Below are positions 27,592 through 37,335 of a DNA stretch of 64,000 nucleotides, in pieces (position 1 is the first letter of the stretch; the number at the start of each line of letters is the position of its first letter). The position numbers and the translations under genes were made by a program. Under the pieces are notes generated by a model, which worked only from the letters and a program-made list of their open reading frames with translations, had not been told where the DNA came from and made no database searches. This stretch comes from DATFVA01 sp963771705 (GTDB lineage: Bacteria > Bacteroidota > Ignavibacteria > Ignavibacteriales > Ignavibacteriaceae), in contig CAVYUP010000012.1 of the NCBI GenBank assembly GCA_963771705.1, positions 1 through 64,000 on the forward strand, written 5' to 3'.

Positions 27592-28470
27592 ATGAAAACA
27601 TTTTGGGATTCGGTTAAGAAAGTTTTTAGATCTTACAGCAGGGATAGTATTCCTAAACTTTCTGCTTCATTAACTTATTATATTATTTTCAGTGCAGCAC
27701 CAATCCTCCTTATAGTAATTAAGATTGCAGGGATAGTTTACGGACCTGAAGCTGTAAAAGGGGAAATAGCTTCCGGTATATCCAATTATGCCGGTCCTAA
27801 AAGTGCCTCCTTTATTGAAACGCTGATAAAAAATAACAATGATCCGAGAACCGGAATCGCAGGGATTATTTTAGGTGGAATAGTACTAATCGTTGCCGCA
27901 ACTTCTGCATTTGCAGATATGCAGGATTCAATGAACAGAATCTGGAACGTAAAGAAGGATCCGGACAAAGGTATTTCCGGCCTAATTATGAGCAGGTTAA
28001 TTTCCTTCGTTTTAATAGTTGTTTGCGGAATTTTAATGATCATTTCCTTTCTCATTACTTCTGCAGCACCTTCTTTGTTTGGTGAACTCAGCGGGCAAAT
28101 TTCTCTTTCACCCCTTATAATGAATATAATCGTATATTTAATTTCTATCGGGCTGATCTTTCTCGTACTGTTTCTCCTTTATAAGTTCTTACCTGACGTT
28201 AAACTGAAAACGAGCGATGTTATTATGGGGACAGTAATAAGCACAATACTTTTCATTGGCGGTCAGTTTTTAATAAGTCTATACCTGAACTATACGTCGG
28301 CCGGTGAAAATTTTGGTGCTGCAGGGGTGATGATAGTCTTCCTTATATGGGTTTATTATTCGGCTCAGGTATTATTTTTAGGTACTGAAATAATACGTGT
28401 GTACACTTTAAAATATGGCTCAGGTTATTCACCTGATGAATATGCAACAAGAATAGAAAAGCGTGCTTAA
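27592..28470 (+). CDS. YihY/BrkB-family inner-membrane protein
   Basis: A 292-aa protein with six hydrophobic helices and family marks: LSASLTYYIIFSAAPILLIV near the N-terminus, SAFADMQDSMNRIWNV in the middle, and NFGAAGVMIVFLIWVYYSAQ near the C-terminus. YihY/BrkB proteins are widespread; the old ribonuclease BN label is wrong for them and transport function is unproven. It follows the repeat membrane protein on the same strand. Confidence 0.88.
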   Translation: MKTFWDSVKKVFRSYSRDSIPKLSASLTYYIIFSAAPILLIVIKIAGIVYGPEAVKGEIASGISNYAGPKSASFIETLIKNNNDPRTGIAGIILGGIVLIVAATSAFADMQDSMNRIWNVKKDPDKGISGLIMSRLISFVLIVVCGILMIISFLITSAAPSLFGELSGQISLSPLIMNIIVYLISIGLIFLVLFLLYKFLPDVKLKTSDVIMGTVISTILFIGGQFLISLYLNYTSAGENFGAAGVMIVFLIWVYYSAQVLFLGTEIIRVYTLKYGSGYSPDEYATRIEKRA

Positions 28471-28571
28471 GAACCGAATGGCGTTAGGGCTTTTGGCTTG
28501 CGGCTTATTACCTGTTGGGGCTTCCGGAAGTACCGCACGGCCGAATTTGACCGGAGAATTTTATGGAAGCT

Positions 28572-29062
28572 CTTTCAGAGTTTAGGTTTATAATCTCGGC
28601 CGAGGGTTGCAGTCCATCCTGCGATCTGATTATCATTCATTATTACAGCAGCGAGGAAGATCGTTTTGTTTTTGTATTTCCAAGTAAGAATGGTTTCGGG
28701 TTTATCCAGACTGAAGATCAGCCGCGACCCTTCTGTAAGACAGTCCTGCAGGAGGACGAATGTGAATGGGGCGGTTCTTCTACCCCGGGGGTTCCAGAGG
28801 CTGAGGATCATTATATATACAATATTTGTTTTGTCTTTCTGCAGCCTGACGGGGTGGAGGGTTACTTCTATCCTGTCGGGCTTTACAGTAATTTCTTCCG
28901 CTTCAAGTCTGATGCCTCCGGGAGTTATCTTCGCTTTCTCCGAAGGCCGGCCAGGTTCGCAGAGGCTATAGTTCACTTTATTGATCTTGTTGTATCCGTT
29001 AGTGCAGGGGGCTTTTTCTTTGTGCCAGATGATATGGAACCTTGCCGGGCAATATAGCAGAA
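28572..29062 (-). pseudogene. 3' fragment of an unknown gene (C-terminal domain only)
   Basis: A minus frame is open from a stop at about 29062 down to 28575 and reads like real protein: FHIIWHKEKAPCTNGYN, then KITPGGIRLEAEEITVKPD, VTLHPVRLQKDKTNIVYIM and a C-terminal LGRDYKPKL. There is no proper start; only a GTG at 28976 lies within it. I take it as the C-terminal end of a larger, probably secreted, protein whose front half has been lost where it meets a + strand remnant near 29040-29060. Function unknown. Confidence 0.45.
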
Positions 29063-29496
29063 TTTACAACAACTACATTTACGGTCCCGCAGAAACGGGA
29101 ATGTTAGTGAGCGCTGATGACACGGTGAAAAATAATGTGATCACAAATATAACGACCGGTATCAATATTAACAGCGGCCAGACTGATCCAGCGGCAGGAT
29201 ATAATGATTTATGGAGGACAACTTACCCTTACCTGGGATTCACGGGGGACAGCACCAATCTTTTAGTTGATCCGATGATTGTTAATGATGACCCTTCACA
29301 GGGAGATCCTGATTTTCACCTGCAGATGTTCTCGCCATTAATCGACGCGGGGGATGCGGCTGTATACGATAAAGACGGAAGCAGAAGCGACATTTCGGGG
29401 ACACTGCCTCGGGTGTTGACCTATACCAGATACTGGTGCGGGACGCACGGAACGGCCCTGTGTTTATGGATGCCGGCAAGATGATCCTTCTGAAAT
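29040..29496 (+). pseudogene. Remnant of a T9SS-secreted parallel beta-helix protein
   Basis: From about 29040 the + frame reads AGQYSRIYNNYIYGPAETG, then NNVITNITTGININSG, FTGDSTNLLVDPMIVND and DFHLQMFSPLIDAGDAAVYD. These are the rungs and end motif of right-handed beta-helix surface proteins, which normally finish with SDIGAYGG. After SDI the frame breaks down. At 29469-29496 another frame ends DAGKMILLK-stop, the last residues of a T9SS type A sorting domain. The N-terminus, most of the sorting domain and probably much else are missing, so this is a decayed gene. Confidence 0.6.
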
Positions 29497-29630
29497 GAAG
29501 ATTGAAAGGTAGAGATAAATGCGGGCGAGGGAGATTTTTCAGATTGTGACGATTTCGTGATGTAAAAAAATTATCATATCCGTACATTCCTTCAGGTTTA
29601 CAGATACCAACTATTAACAGGAGTACAGCT

Positions 29631-31997
29631 ATGATAAAGTCATTTCTCTGTCTGCTCTTACTTGGGTTTTCATCAACGGCTCTTTCGCAATGGATGAGGA
29701 CAAGCGGTCCTCCGGGCGGATCTATTGCCGCTCTTTACAGCACAAACGGCACTGCTTATTGTGGAACTTACTCTAACGGCGTTTTTGCGTCGACTGATGA
29801 CGGAGTAACATGGTCGCCCAGAAATTCCGGCATTGAGAATTACCGCGTTCTGGCAATTACAGGGGCCGCGGGAAATTTATTTGCGGGTACTGAAGCAAAC
29901 GGTACTTTTCATTCCACAGACGACGGGGAAACGTGGCTGCCTCCCTCTAACGGCACAGGCTTTTATGTTACTTCATTAATTACAAAGGATAATTATGTCT
30001 TTGCCGGTACTATACTCAACGGTGTGCAGAGGTCTTCTGATAACGGAGTTACCTGGGAAACTGTACTGCCGAACGATTTCATTTATGGACTGGGTGTAGC
30101 CGGCAGCAGGTTATTCGCATCAGAAAACGCCCACACATATGTTTCTGTTGATGACGGGAATACCTGGAATAATGTTCCGTCGCTTGAGGCCCGGGCCCCT
30201 TACAATTTTTATACTTCAGGGAACCTTGTTATCGCAGGAGGAACCAATGAGGTTTACCGCTCGACGGACAGGGGAATAAATTTTACAACCATTCCTGTTA
30301 GTTTCACCTTCAGTGTTGTAAATCTGTATTACATAACCGCGATAGGCTCAACTTTATATATGTCCACCTCGTATGACGGCGTTTATGAATCAACCGACCA
30401 GGGTTTGTCGTGGTTTCCCGCAAACAACGGAATGGGAGCAAAGGATCTGCTTTCTATTACAGTTACCGGGACTTCAACCCTACTGGCGGGAGGTCATTAT
30501 GCGGGATTATTCAGATCGACTGACGCAGGTGCTTCGTGGGTTAAGTCGATGACTGGCATCTCTTCAGGCGCCACCATTGGAGCCTTCTTTGCCGCGGATT
30601 CTTTTCTGCTTGCCGGCACACGCGACGGTATCTACCGAACTACAGACAACGGATTGAGCTGGAACAAATTAACCGGCAATGATACGGTTGACTACGGCCA
30701 GGTAAGAGGAATCTGCCAGACTAACCAGACTATTTACGCGGGAATGTTCTATCAGTTTTATTCTACTGTTTATAAATCTACTAACAACGGCGCCAGCTGG
30801 GAGAGAAGCGGAAACGGACTTCCTCCGAGTACTACTTTTATAAACGGAATGGGAATAATAGGAGAGAATGTTGTAGCAGGAACGGACAACGGATTGTTCT
30901 ATTCCACCGACCAGGGAGATTCCTGGCATCCCGCCGCGGCTCCGACAAATTCGGTGGGGAGTATTACTACAGGGGGAGGGTACATTTACGCGCTGGAGGA
31001 TTTTGTGGGAATCTTCAGATCTGTCGACGGAATCAGCTGGAGCCAGGTGGCTATCGTTACAGGTAAGGTTGTGAAGATTTCGGCTTATAATAACTATTTA
31101 TATGCAGGTACTGCTTTCAGCGGCGCGTTTTACTCGCCTGATTATGGACTAGATTTTTATCCCTGCCAGGGCTTTCCGAACGGATCCTCTGTTTTCGGGA
31201 TAGGTGCTGCAGGCATGGGAATTATTCTTGCCGGGACGGATACTTATCCCACAAGCGTTTATGCTTCATTTGATAACGGGATCAGCTTTGCTCCTTACAG
31301 CGAGGGGTGGGGACAGAATGTAAGCGCGGAATATTTTGCGGCAAGTGATTCATTTATGTTCGCGGCAACGGATTATAACGGGATATGGCGCAGACTTTTA
31401 CCGGGGATTACTCCTGTTGAGCTCTCTTTGTTTAAGGCCGAAGCGGATAATGGGAATGTAACCTTAAGCTGGACGACGGCCACGGAAAAGAACAACAGGG
31501 GGTTTGAGGTGGAAAGGAAGAGCGGGGAGGGGAAAGAGCAGAGCGCGGGACAAAAAGGAGAATGGGAAGAGATAGGTTTTATCGAGGGAAACGGAACTAC
31601 GACTCAGCCTAACAGCTATTCGTATGTAGATAAAAATTTGCCTTCAGGCAAATATTCATACAGGTTAAAGCAGATGGATTTTGACGGTTCCTTAGAATAC
31701 TCCGATTTGGTAGAAGTATCGGTACAATCACCGTTAGTATTTGCCCTAGAGCAGAATTATCCTAATCCTTTTAACCCGGCAACCAGAATCCGCTACCAGG
31801 TTCCTGTGCGAGGCCTGGTTTCGCTAAAGGTTTATGATATACTGGGTAATGAAGCGGCAGTACTGGTAAACGAACAGCAGGTCCCCGGAAGCTACTCGGT
31901 GAACTTCAATGCCTCAAGACTTGCAAGCGGTGTTTATATATACCAGCTTAGGCTCAACGGTTTTGTAAGTTCTAAGAAGATGCTTCTGCTGAAATGA
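29631..31997 (+). CDS. T9SS-secreted beta-propeller protein with BNR/Ycf48-like repeats
   Basis: A 788-aa surface protein: signal peptide (FLCLLLLGFSSTALSQ), then many repeats of the form YRTTDNGLSWN / FHSTDDGETW / RSSDNGVTWE (about residues 40-590), the mark of sortilin/Ycf48-type beta-propellers. An Ig-like region (VELSLFKAEADNGNVTLSW) and a C-terminal type A sorting domain (LEQNYPNPFNPATRI to KKMLLLK) follow. T9SS should export it to the surface. Such proteins are abundant in Ignavibacteria; binding partners are unknown. Confidence 0.88.
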   Translation: MIKSFLCLLLLGFSSTALSQWMRTSGPPGGSIAALYSTNGTAYCGTYSNGVFASTDDGVTWSPRNSGIENYRVLAITGAAGNLFAGTEANGTFHSTDDGETWLPPSNGTGFYVTSLITKDNYVFAGTILNGVQRSSDNGVTWETVLPNDFIYGLGVAGSRLFASENAHTYVSVDDGNTWNNVPSLEARAPYNFYTSGNLVIAGGTNEVYRSTDRGINFTTIPVSFTFSVVNLYYITAIGSTLYMSTSYDGVYESTDQGLSWFPANNGMGAKDLLSITVTGTSTLLAGGHYAGLFRSTDAGASWVKSMTGISSGATIGAFFAADSFLLAGTRDGIYRTTDNGLSWNKLTGNDTVDYGQVRGICQTNQTIYAGMFYQFYSTVYKSTNNGASWERSGNGLPPSTTFINGMGIIGENVVAGTDNGLFYSTDQGDSWHPAAAPTNSVGSITTGGGYIYALEDFVGIFRSVDGISWSQVAIVTGKVVKISAYNNYLYAGTAFSGAFYSPDYGLDFYPCQGFPNGSSVFGIGAAGMGIILAGTDTYPTSVYASFDNGISFAPYSEGWGQNVSAEYFAASDSFMFAATDYNGIWRRLLPGITPVELSLFKAEADNGNVTLSWTTATEKNNRGFEVERKSGEGKEQSAGQKGEWEEIGFIEGNGTTTQPNSYSYVDKNLPSGKYSYRLKQMDFDGSLEYSDLVEVSVQSPLVFALEQNYPNPFNPATRIRYQVPVRGLVSLKVYDILGNEAAVLVNEQQVPGSYSVNFNASRLASGVYIYQLRLNGFVSSKKMLLLK

Positions 31998-32394
31998 TAA
32001 GCCAGGGATACGAAAAACTGTTTACCGGTATATAACGTGCTTTTCAGAGAGCACGGCGGCCCTGGATGAGGTTAAAGATGATGGTGTAAGGAGGTCGAGG
32101 GAAAAATAAGGTGATGAGCCTGTTAAGGCGGCGGATGAACCTGCGGAATTTTAAGATGTACATACATCCCACCGTCCCGGAGGCTGATGATTTTTAGTGA
32201 TGAGGCCTGGCGATGACTGATGCCGGAAAGGGATTGACTGGATAGCCTGATTCTTCTATATTATGATTATTGATTTCCCGGTATATATTAAGGGTGAGGA
32301 GATTTAAGGGTTCTGGCGAAACGGGATGGGATAAAGATAAACACTTCTGATACGACATAGCTATCAAATTAATCATTTATACAAAGGGCAAAAA
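31998..32394. other. 397-bp intergenic region without a gene
   Basis: No credible coding frame. A small hairpin (GTGCT/AGCAC, 32037-32054) lies about 40 bp after the preceding stop and has no U-run. Much of the rest is purine-rich on the + strand. Confidence 0.5.
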
Positions 32395-33156
32395 GTGAAA
32401 GCTATAGTATTCCTCAATTTAGCACTCGCCGTTTTATACTTTGGCTGCAGCGATAAAGTTACATCGCCCCGAGAAGATATTTACGGGGTTCAGGGACGTG
32501 TTATCGACACAAGCGGGAGTGCCATAAGCGGCGCAAGTATATACTGCCTCTTCGATTACGGTTTTATTCCCGACACATCGGGTTACATTTTGGAGGCAGA
32601 CCATCCATTGACCGACAGTATTTTCAACAACGGTCTTGAACAGAACTTTCCAAACCCGTTTTCATATTATAACTACATAAGGTTTTCGCTGCACCAGGAA
32701 AGCGCGGTAGAGCTGGAATTCAGTTCTGACGCAAGTCCGGGTGAGGTGCTGTTGTACAGGGACACCCTTCACTACGGATGGTACCAGAGGTATATAGCGC
32801 CGGGTATAAATAGCAATTTTAAAAACGGACCCTGCAGATATATGCTCAGGATCTTTCCATTAACGGGGGAGAGCATAACTTTTGAGAAAGAGGGATTTCT
32901 GATAAGCGATAAGAACAAGCCGAATAGTATAAGCGGCAGTGATGGATATTATCTGTTTAATTATGATGATGCTTTTATTAATGATACGGTGAAGGAGTTA
33001 TATGATCCCCGCTATGTATATGACCACGTAATAAGTGATAATATTACTTTGCTGGTTAAAAAGGAGGGCTATGTTTCACGCTATGTCAGTCTGACGCTGC
33101 TAAGGAGTGTACTTTATAACCAGGATATCATCCTTAAAAAGGGGGAAGAACAATGA
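32395..33156 (+). CDS. Lipoprotein with carboxypeptidase-regulatory-like fold and internal sorting-domain-like segment
   Basis: A 253-aa lipoprotein: GTG start, hydrophobic N-terminus and lipobox LYFGC, then VQGRVIDTSGSAISGASIYC, typical of carboxypeptidase regulatory-like (Ig-type) domains. Residues 80-100 read GLEQNFPNPFSYYNYIRFSL, which resembles the opening of a T9SS sorting domain but lies inside the protein; the rest of that domain is unlike the C-terminal versions nearby. The C-terminus ends VSLTLLRSVLYNQDIILKKG. It overlaps the next gene by 4 nt, so the two are probably made together. Confidence 0.7.
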   Translation: MKAIVFLNLALAVLYFGCSDKVTSPREDIYGVQGRVIDTSGSAISGASIYCLFDYGFIPDTSGYILEADHPLTDSIFNNGLEQNFPNPFSYYNYIRFSLHQESAVELEFSSDASPGEVLLYRDTLHYGWYQRYIAPGINSNFKNGPCRYMLRIFPLTGESITFEKEGFLISDKNKPNSISGSDGYYLFNYDDAFINDTVKELYDPRYVYDHVISDNITLLVKKEGYVSRYVSLTLLRSVLYNQDIILKKGEEQ

Positions 33157-35387
33157 AAAATATTCTTTTTATGATAATATCGATCGTTGTTCTTTCGGCT
33201 GAATCATCAGCGCAGCAGAACTGGGAATGGGTAACTCCATATCCCTCCGCAGGCACCGCTGTTCATTCCTGCCAGGCAGGGGGAAAAGTATTTTACAAGG
33301 TTTCGGGCTACGGATTCTACAGCACAGCGGACGGCGGGAATAGTTTTTCGGGATATGAATCTTTTGACGTACCTGAAAACTCTTCTTCTTTAGCGACCTT
33401 AGACAAAATTGCTTTTGCCGACAGTCTTACAGGGTTTATAGTAGATAATAAAGTCTATAAAACTACTGACGGCGGAAAAAACTGGTCGGTTTTTTTCAAC
33501 CAGAGCCAGAGTGTAAATATGGTGGAATTCGCGGACGAGGATTACGGATGGCTTCTGGGATCAGGCGGAATAGAGTATAAAACAACAGACGGCGGAGAGA
33601 CATGGGCCAATATAGAATTTAACGGATTGTATGATATACCTGGTCCTATCTACAGCATTTACGCGCTGGATAAGAACAGGTTGTGGGTCTGCAAACAATT
33701 TAATTATGACGCGGGCGGAACCATCTGTTATAGTAGTGACGGCGGGTATCATTGGGCGGCTCAGGAATGTCCCGGTTCCGATTCAACTAACCGGGTATAC
33801 TACAAGGATCTGCATGTAAATCAGTCGGGCATAGGCTTTGCCACAGCCTCAGTACTGATGTATGATGAAAATCCCCATTATGAACCGCTCCTTGTTAAAA
33901 CCACAAATTTCGGAACAGAATGGGTACCTATTCCTGTTGATGGGAATTTCTTTCCGGTACAGGTGATTTCTAAAAGCGATGATGAATGGCTGATATTGGG
34001 CAGCAGTGACTCTTATACTTCTGCTTACATTAAAACTTCAGACGGCGGGCTGACGTGGGAATACAAAGACAATATTTTCAGCGGAATAAATTCGAATGAT
34101 AATGCAGCAACCGCGGAATACCTCAGCTCATCGAACACTCTTCTGGTGAGCGGGTGGCTGGGCATCTACAGGTCATTTGATTTCGGGAATACATTGCCCC
34201 GGCTTTCGGATAAAAATGAAATAATGATTGATGGTTTCGCGATCGACAGACACAGTGATTCAGCAGGACAGAACGTGATAGCGGTTTCTGACCGTGACAG
34301 TTTTATAGTAAGCAGCGACGGAGGGAGAACATGGCAGAAGAAGTTTCTAAAGAACGGGAGGAATTTTAAGAGTATAACCGCAGCCGCGGGCGGAACCATC
34401 TTTACGCTGCAGGATGATCATCATCTTTACAAATCATCTGATCTTGGTGAGACCTGGGAAGATATATTCGGCCGCTATATTCCGGTAATTAGTCTGAATG
34501 CATTCAGCAGTGAGGATATCACTCTTCTCATATATCAATACAGCGGCATTCCGTCTGTTATTTCTACAAAAGATGGCGGCATAAACTGGGAGACAGCCCC
34601 CTACTTCGATTCGTATAAAAATTATATGGAGACACCTTTTGAAGATAAAATTTATGTATGCGGCGTTTATCCCGATTCATCCGGGGAAAGAGGATACATT
34701 TATAATTCAGACGACAACGGCCGCGACTGGAATGTTTTTGATACAGAAGAGGAAATGATAACAATAAAAGCCGTCAGCAGGACTATCGCGCTTGCTATTT
34801 CGAAGCACAATCTTTACAGGACCACCGACAACGGTAAATCGTGGACACTTACATATCATTCGGGGTTGAACTACTCCAACCTTAGTTTCACAGACACACT
34901 CAACGGGATGATCAGCATCGGCTATAATCTATTCAAAACAAGTAATGCCGGCAGAACCTGGGCTGCGTCGGGACTCAATATGCCATTTTCGTCGGATTGG
35001 AAATTTATGGAATACAATAAATACGGCGACCTTATTTTAGCCGGCCGCAACGGCATGGCTGTTTACAGGAATCCCGATTATCACCCGGAAGAGAAAAACC
35101 TTAACGCTGTATCAGGTGAACCGCAGGACTGCCTGCTATTTCAGAATTATCCAAATCCTTTCAATCCCAATACCCTGATAAAATACAAAACAAACAATGG
35201 CGGTCTGGTTCAGCTGAAGGTTTATGATATACTCGGGAGGGAAGTAGAGACGCTTGTAAATGCGCAGCAGCCAGCGGGGAAATATTCGGTGGAATTCAAT
35301 GGCAGCAAATTATCAAGCGGAATTTATTTCTTCCGCCTGACTGCCGGAGATTTTGCACAAATGAAGAAAATGATATTGATGAAATAA
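33153..35387 (+). CDS. T9SS-secreted BNR/Ycf48-like beta-propeller protein
   Basis: A 744-aa protein with signal peptide (IISIVVLSAESSAQQ), repeats such as YKTTDGGKNWSVF, YKTTDGGETWAN and YRTTDNGKSWTLT spread over residues 30-640, and a type A sorting domain at the end (LFQNYPNPFNPNTLIKY to KKMILMK). Same architecture as the 788-aa protein upstream, so the two are probably paralogs. It overlaps the lipoprotein gene by 4 nt, suggesting that the lipoprotein is a surface partner. Confidence 0.88.
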   Translation: MKNILFMIISIVVLSAESSAQQNWEWVTPYPSAGTAVHSCQAGGKVFYKVSGYGFYSTADGGNSFSGYESFDVPENSSSLATLDKIAFADSLTGFIVDNKVYKTTDGGKNWSVFFNQSQSVNMVEFADEDYGWLLGSGGIEYKTTDGGETWANIEFNGLYDIPGPIYSIYALDKNRLWVCKQFNYDAGGTICYSSDGGYHWAAQECPGSDSTNRVYYKDLHVNQSGIGFATASVLMYDENPHYEPLLVKTTNFGTEWVPIPVDGNFFPVQVISKSDDEWLILGSSDSYTSAYIKTSDGGLTWEYKDNIFSGINSNDNAATAEYLSSSNTLLVSGWLGIYRSFDFGNTLPRLSDKNEIMIDGFAIDRHSDSAGQNVIAVSDRDSFIVSSDGGRTWQKKFLKNGRNFKSITAAAGGTIFTLQDDHHLYKSSDLGETWEDIFGRYIPVISLNAFSSEDITLLIYQYSGIPSVISTKDGGINWETAPYFDSYKNYMETPFEDKIYVCGVYPDSSGERGYIYNSDDNGRDWNVFDTEEEMITIKAVSRTIALAISKHNLYRTTDNGKSWTLTYHSGLNYSNLSFTDTLNGMISIGYNLFKTSNAGRTWAASGLNMPFSSDWKFMEYNKYGDLILAGRNGMAVYRNPDYHPEEKNLNAVSGEPQDCLLFQNYPNPFNPNTLIKYKTNNGGLVQLKVYDILGREVETLVNAQQPAGKYSVEFNGSKLSSGIYFFRLTAGDFAQMKKMILMK

Positions 35388-35454
35388 TTATTTTTATTAT
35401 ATTCATTCGGCTGAGAAAACAAAACGGCGGACAAAACAAAGCCAGATTTCTTTA

Positions 35455-35505
35455 GGCCTTTGTTCGGCCTTTGTTCGGCCTTTGCTCGGCCTTTGCTCGG
35501 CCTTC
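35455..35505. repeat. Tandem repeat of an 11-bp unit
   Basis: GGCCTTTGYTC is repeated four times in tandem (starts at 35455, 35466, 35477 and 35488) and a fifth copy is cut to GGCCTTC. The first two units have T and the next two C at the variable site. It lies in the 223-bp gap between the 744-aa gene and the convergent M28 peptidase gene. Confidence 0.9.
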
Positions 35506-35610
35506 AACTACGGTATAACCCCAGGTATAAAGGGGGGTGAAGTATGTGTATGACAGTTCTGTTATGATGCTGAAATTAATAACCAGGCCACCATTGCTTC
35601 AAAACTAATC

Positions 35611-37092
35611 CTATTTAACTACGTTTTCCCGGGTGTAATTTCCTGCAGAGATTTCGGCTGCCGTTTTGTACGCGAGAGTCACAATCTTTTCGAACAAGGG
35701 GCCGTTAAGGGTTTCGACTTTGTCCGACGGCTGATGGAGATGATCGTAGCTGTTGGTTGTGACGAAATACAGGCAGGGGATTCCCTTTTCGTAGAAGGGA
35801 GTTGCATCCGCTCCGCCGCCGTTCCAGGTTGCGTCAACCATCGATCTTGTGTTTGCCTCATCAATCTGTTTTGCGATCTGCCATAAGCGGGGAGCGCTTT
35901 TACCGTTACCGACTTTTATGCTGTCGCCATAGCCGACACAATCGAGGTTAAGCATTGCGGTAATCTTACCATAACCTTTCTGCCAGCTTTCAACAAAATG
36001 TTTTGCTCCGTTTAGGCCCTGTTCCTCACCCGCAAACAAAACGAAAATAACCGAGCGTTTCGGTTTTATATTATTCTTTGTGAATGCCTTTGCTATTTCT
36101 AAAACTGCTGATGATCCGGACGCATTATCATTCGCGCCGGGGAATAAGAGCCGCGCCTGAGTACCCACATGATCGAGGTGCGCGCCTACAACTACATAAT
36201 CGTTTCTCAGCAAGGAATCGGTTCCTTCTAGAATTCCCGCCACGTTCATCGTGCGGGCGTTCTTTTCATACCTAGCATTTACCTCCACGGAAGCTTTTGA
36301 GGCAAGGTTCATTGAGAAGGGCTGCTTCTCTTTATCAATCTTTGTTTGACAGCCTTTAATTGTAAACCCGTTACCGCTTAGCAGTTTATCGGCCGCATCG
36401 AGCGAGATGTGAAGCTGAGGAAAATCAGCGGGTTGTTCTCCCTCACCGTGAAGGACGCTTCCTATGAGGGGCTGGGGTTCTTTATCGTTAGGAAGCGAGA
36501 CGAAGAGAATTCCCTTTGCGCCGTGCTTCTTTGCGATGAGCGACTTTTCCCGGGGGTAGCCTTCGCCCCAGCTGCTATCTTTCAATTTCCATCCGGGGTT
36601 ATACTTGAATACCATTACTATTTTATTCTTTACATTTACGTGAGCGTAATCATCGTAGCCCAGATCGGGGCGGGAGATTCCATATCCGCAGAAAACGACA
36701 GGGAGGGTGAATTTATTAGCTCCAGTGAAGCCGCGAAGCACGAAGCCGCTGCCCAGCTGATAATCAGTTGTATCGGACGCGGTTAAGACCTTAAAGACAG
36801 CGGGGGAATCAATCTGGTTGTATTCAATGTTAAAATTCTGGAAGTAGTTATTGCCGCCCGCGGGTTGTAGTCCTAACTCCTCAAACTGACCTGCCGCAAA
36901 CTGCGCTGCCTTATTATAGCCTTCGCTGCCAGGGAGCCGTCCCCCGTATTCAGGGGATGAAAGGGTGCTGTCGTACTTAAGGAGATCTTCTTTATTTATC
37001 CTGTAATTTTCAGGAGAGTTCTGTGCATAAATGATTACTGATGTAAGGAAAAGAGCGAGGGTAAGGAGTTGTGTTTTCATAGCAAAATTCAA
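35611..37092 (-). CDS. Secreted M28-family zinc aminopeptidase with PA domain
   Basis: A 493-aa exported peptidase. After the signal peptide (LLTLALFLTSVIIYAQ) comes a PA-like inserted domain (about residues 110-260) and the M28 domain. Candidate zinc and catalytic residues are in VVVGAHLDHVG, GANDNASGSSAVLE, FAGEEQGLNG, LNLDCVGYG and the late DHLHQPSD. It likely removes N-terminal residues from peptides in the periplasm or outside the cell. The + strand upstream spacer is purine-rich. Confidence 0.9.
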   Translation of the reverse strand: MNFAMKTQLLTLALFLTSVIIYAQNSPENYRINKEDLLKYDSTLSSPEYGGRLPGSEGYNKAAQFAAGQFEELGLQPAGGNNYFQNFNIEYNQIDSPAVFKVLTASDTTDYQLGSGFVLRGFTGANKFTLPVVFCGYGISRPDLGYDDYAHVNVKNKIVMVFKYNPGWKLKDSSWGEGYPREKSLIAKKHGAKGILFVSLPNDKEPQPLIGSVLHGEGEQPADFPQLHISLDAADKLLSGNGFTIKGCQTKIDKEKQPFSMNLASKASVEVNARYEKNARTMNVAGILEGTDSLLRNDYVVVGAHLDHVGTQARLLFPGANDNASGSSAVLEIAKAFTKNNIKPKRSVIFVLFAGEEQGLNGAKHFVESWQKGYGKITAMLNLDCVGYGDSIKVGNGKSAPRLWQIAKQIDEANTRSMVDATWNGGGADATPFYEKGIPCLYFVTTNSYDHLHQPSDKVETLNGPLFEKIVTLAYKTAAEISAGNYTRENVVK

Positions 37093-37335
37093 GTAAAAAG
37101 TTAAAATGTAAAAAGTAACGGGAGAAAATTAACAAGGAAAAAGGAGAATGGGAAGTCAAGTAAAACAGGGAAAAGTATAGGGCAAAGTGCAGAGGATTGA
37201 GAGGCAGAGCAGATAGGGGATAGACAGGAGAGGGATCGCTTCACTTTCCCACTGAGCGGGACAGGCAGTTCAAAATGCCGATGGGTAAAAAGGAAAGGAA
37301 AAAGTAAAAAGGAGGAGACCGGAGTTCAGGAGATA

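Noticed and set aside
28563..29057. A + strand 164-aa gene
   Set aside because: The opposite frame has more natural protein sequence and codon use; the + frame is Phe/Ser-rich shadow sequence with no ribosome binding site.
35455..35505. A CRISPR array
   Set aside because: The 11-bp units are directly adjacent with no spacers and are far too short; no cas genes are present.
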